From positions 1-64,000 of the forward strand of contig JAPDRN010000097.1 in assembly GCA_030247855.1 (NCBI GenBank): a stretch of DNA of 64,000 nucleotides, written 5' to 3'. Source of the DNA: Knufia peltigerae. Lineage: Eukaryota > Ascomycota > Eurotiomycetes > Chaetothyriales > Trichomeriaceae. A model generated the notes under the pieces. That model saw only the letters and a program-made list of their open reading frames with translations, was not told the DNA's origin and did not search any database. Every line of letters starts with the position of its first letter. Position 1 is the first letter of the stretch. Positions 63,973 through 64,000 of this stretch are shown piece by piece. A program made the position numbers and the translations under genes.

Positions 63973-64000
63973 TGCCACTCCAAGATTTTCAGTCTCTGCC

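Overview
The window reads as nuclear DNA of a filamentous ascomycete (Pezizomycotina). Genes carry short GT-AG introns of about 50-125 nt with conserved splice signals. Several fungus-specific families are present: Zn2Cys6 activators, a TRI12-type MFS pump, fungal P450s, an NmrA-like protein and an A-T-R adenylate-forming reductase. The single-copy eukaryotic genes OST3 and mitochondrial bL33 confirm a nuclear eukaryotic contig. The gene mix would fit Eurotiomycetes such as black yeasts, but that placement is a guess. Exon structures below were built by hand from splice signals, frame and family motifs; every multi-exon model closes in frame.

Region A (about 0.5-27.3 kb) is accessory and looks like one metabolic gene cluster. 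In order: cupin, acyl-CoA dehydrogenase (ACAD), FAT1-type acyl-CoA synthetase, Baeyer-Villiger monooxygenase (BVMO), cytochrome P450, MFS pump, short-chain dehydrogenase (SDR), tannase/feruloyl-esterase-type hydrolase, Zn2Cys6 activator, A-T-R carboxylate reductase, second Zn2Cys6 activator. Three neighbouring pairs are divergent and share promoters (ACAD/synthetase, P450/MFS, SDR/esterase). No polyketide synthase, condensation-domain NRPS or terpene cyclase is visible. The set can activate, reduce, hydroxylate, Baeyer-Villiger oxidise and hydrolyse a carboxylic substrate and export it, which suits either a catabolic cluster or a small tailoring-type biosynthetic cluster. Three rare GC-AG introns fall in two adjacent genes here.

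Region B (27.8-39.9 kb) is mostly core-like: mitochondrial ribosomal protein bL33, a Spo71/Mug56-type PH-domain protein, a VIT/von Willebrand A protein, a GNAT acetyltransferase and a macro-domain protein.

Region C (40.2-48.4 kb) is small-molecule metabolism: a tartrate/D-malate dehydrogenase-like enzyme, an isochorismatase-fold hydrolase lacking the usual cysteine, a badly broken amidase pseudogene, a ketopantoate-reductase-like protein and a secreted type-B carboxylesterase.

Region D (49.5-64 kb) starts with the oligosaccharyltransferase subunit OST3. It continues with a second accessory set: a pisatin-demethylase-like P450, a C2H2/AT-hook regulator, an NmrA-like protein, an SDR and a Zn2Cys6 factor. 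It ends with a lipocalin-like protein and an Asp-rich open frame that runs to the window edge.
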